Source: Antrodiella citrinella
Taxonomy: Eukaryota > Basidiomycota > Agaricomycetes > Polyporales > Steccherinaceae
Length of the DNA: 30,551 nt
Assembly: GCA_004802725.1 (NCBI GenBank)
Contig: SGPM01000323.1
Coordinates: 1 to 30,551, forward strand
Direction of reading: 5' to 3'
Both the position numbers and the translations under genes were made by a program. Of the stretch, positions 28,891-30,551 are shown piece by piece. Numbering within the stretch: position 1 is the first letter of the stretch; each line of letters opens with the position of its first letter. The notes under the pieces are model-generated. The model had not been told where the DNA came from and made no database searches. It was given only the letters and a program-made list of their open reading frames with translations.

Positions 28891-30551
28891 CTATGAAGCA
28901 CCGTATTTTGGTTTGAAGTACGCTGGGGGTAACCTCGCGAGCACGTCCACGAGGGGCCTTTCCACGACGACGAGCTCCCCCGGGGCGATGAAGTCGGCGA
29001 ACAGGATCGGGCGGTACGTCGTGATCAGCTTGAAGTTGTTCGCGCTCTGCTGCGTCTGCGCGCTGCCGTCCTCTTCCGCTTCAGGTGGAGGAAGAGGAGC
29101 AACGTCTTTTCGCTTCTTCCCGCTCCCGTCGCGCCGCCGCTTCTTCTCGAACCCGCCGTACACCACGCCCGCGTCCAGCTGGATCTTGCATATCCACGTC
29201 GAGCCCCAGAACACCGCCGTCCGCCCCTCCCCCTTCTGTTTCTCCTTCGCGTCCTCGTGCTGGTCGAACGTAACACCCACGATCGGGTCGTGCAGGTGCT
29301 TGAACCGATGCGGCAGCGCCTCCGTCAAATGGCGCGTCCACGCGGGGAACGCACGCACCTCGACGTCGTACACCTGGATCGTGTTGTTCGCGAGCCCCAA
29401 CACAAGCGTCGAGCACGCGGAGGGGAGGAACGCGAGCGCGTGGATGCGGTGCGGGAACGACGGGAGCGCGGTGTGGTGTGCGAGGGCGTCGAGGTTGAAG
29501 ATGTGTGTGCGCGAGAGGAGGTCGGATGTGGCGAGCCATTGGCCGTCGGGGCTGATGGCCATGCGGGTGATGGTGGTCGAGATGGTTTTGGAGGGCGTGC
29601 TGGAGGGTGAGTCGTCGTCTGAGCTTGAGGCGGTTTGCGTCTCTGGCTCCTTGTCTGCAGAGTCCATGGCCGAGTCCTCCTCCTCCTCCTCTGATACTGG
29701 TGTCCGGCCCTTGACAACTCTGTTTCCAATCAAGCCAGTTCCTAGTCTGTGGTGTTCAAACTTCCTGAGAACTCGGGGCGCGTCGCCGGACAGGTCTATG
29801 GCAAGGATATACGCCGATACGCTTGACGCCATGATCAATTTTGTTGAGTCGGGCGTGAAGACGAATGTAGACCCGCCTGTCGAGACAGGTTCTCGTGAAT
29901 GTGAGGGAGTCGAGGGGGTAAGGTGGGGTTGAAGGATGGACGTAAGGTTGCGTATTCGTTTGGGTTTTAGTTGACCATTTGGCTACAATTCATATCGTTC
30001 AGTACTTTTGAGCATGATAGAAATTGTTTTCGGACTCACCAATGATTCCAATTGGAACAATTTCGTCTCATGCCAATCCGAGACAACGACCCACTTGCCA
30101 TCATCCGAGACGGTCCCCGCCACGAGGTTACTCTGCACGTTCAGCTCCATATCCAACACCCTCTCCCACCCACCCTCCTCCTTCGGCAACACCACGCCCT
30201 CGTCCACCTCCATCCCCTCGTCCTCCTCTTCCCCCACACTCTTTCTCTTAATCCTCCACACACTCATCCCCGCCTCCCTCACACAACACACCAACCTCCC
30301 CGCCCTCGCCACACACACCCCGCTCCGCCCAAACGCCCCGCTCGCATACGCCACCTTCCGATGATACGCATCCTCCCACGTCGCCACGCTGCTCGTGCTG
30401 AGCGGATTCACAACCTTATTTTGGGTGCTCGAGGGGAGGGCCGCGGGCGTGAGGACGACGCTCATGTCGAGCCCGCCGGACGCGAGGACCGGCGCGATGT
30501 CCGCGGGGAACGTCCGCGCGTGGCTCGCGGGCAGCGGCGTGTGGGGCGGGA
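28891..30551 (-). CDS. UTP4: UTP4 (cirhin-like) SSU processome protein, 5' truncated
   Basis: Two exons are in the window: 30551-30040, open to the edge, and 29982-28891. They encode about 534 residues of the C-terminal part, and the N terminus lies beyond the right edge. The edge reads PPHTPLPASHARTFPADIAP, then LASGGLDMSVVLTPAAL, WD40-like. Later repeats are WVVVSDWHETKLFQLES, FVFTPDSTKLIMASS, RMAISPDGQWLATSD, AFLPSACSTLVLGLANNTIQ and TWICKIQLDAGVVYG. A low-complexity acidic insert (EEEEEDSAMDSAD) interrupts the propeller. The C-terminal end (LPPAYFKPKYGAS) fits Utp4. Known role: t-UTP subcomplex of the 90S pre-ribosome, needed for early rRNA transcription and processing. The strong GC bias of the first part is notable. 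Confidence 0.88.

Noticed and set aside
28808..29932. 374-codon open frame on the plus strand
   Set aside because: It is antisense to the UTP4 exon and its translation is low-complexity, Ser- and Arg-rich sequence with no domain; the minus-strand frame matches WD40/Utp4.

Overview
The window looks like nuclear DNA of a filamentous basidiomycete, most likely an Agaricomycete. Genes are dense, on both strands, and cut by many very short introns (44-77 nt, about 76 reconstructed here, all GT-AG except one GC-AG). Exons are often tiny, and the proteins are typical fungal housekeeping families. I built the gene models by eye, joining open frames across splice sites so that the protein family stays continuous. 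Coding exons are listed in each entry.

Layout, left to right. At the left edge an unrecognised minus-strand frame runs off the window (1-266). A Yippee-type zinc protein follows (1265-1789, minus). About 2.4 kb (1790-4162) then holds no gene I can support, but contains many short hairpins whose loop is CGC or CGCN, plus direct and tandem repeats. An intron-containing elongator tRNA-Met closes this stretch (4163-4265). Next come ULP1 SUMO protease (4554-6816, plus), BET1 SNARE (7260-7828, minus), a UPF0658-like Golgi multispan protein (8536-10218, minus), SGF11 of the SAGA deubiquitinase module (10528-12130, minus), a secreted-topology DOMON plus cytochrome b561 protein (12641-14380, minus), and a CBS/PB1 membrane protein (16040-18308, minus). 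Then follow VPS25 of ESCRT-II (18957-19764, plus), an MCT-like MFS transporter (19848-21721, minus), a small membrane protein (22124-22482, minus), a Pom33/TMEM33 protein (22834-24012, minus), the RNA helicase HAS1 (24317-26315, minus), PTH2 (26568-27464, plus), an Mpv17/PMP22 protein (27632-28561, plus) and the 5'-truncated UTP4 (28891-30551, minus).

The genes do not form a pathway cluster. Several themes recur: membrane traffic (BET1, VPS25, UPF0658), ER and nuclear membrane (Pom33), ribosome biogenesis (HAS1, UTP4), and protein or chromatin control (ULP1, SGF11, PTH2). I see no biosynthetic cluster, intact transposon, rRNA or CRISPR.

The least explained region is about 3.0-4.06 kb. At least seven inverted repeats with 6-7 bp perfect arms, plus several weaker ones, share a CGC or CGCN centre in the same orientation. 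The second unusual signal is that ambiguous bases (N) occur only at 14.8-16.4 and 18.3-20.2 kb, and 9 of 10 in coding sequence fall on third codon positions, so they look like masked allelic SNPs.
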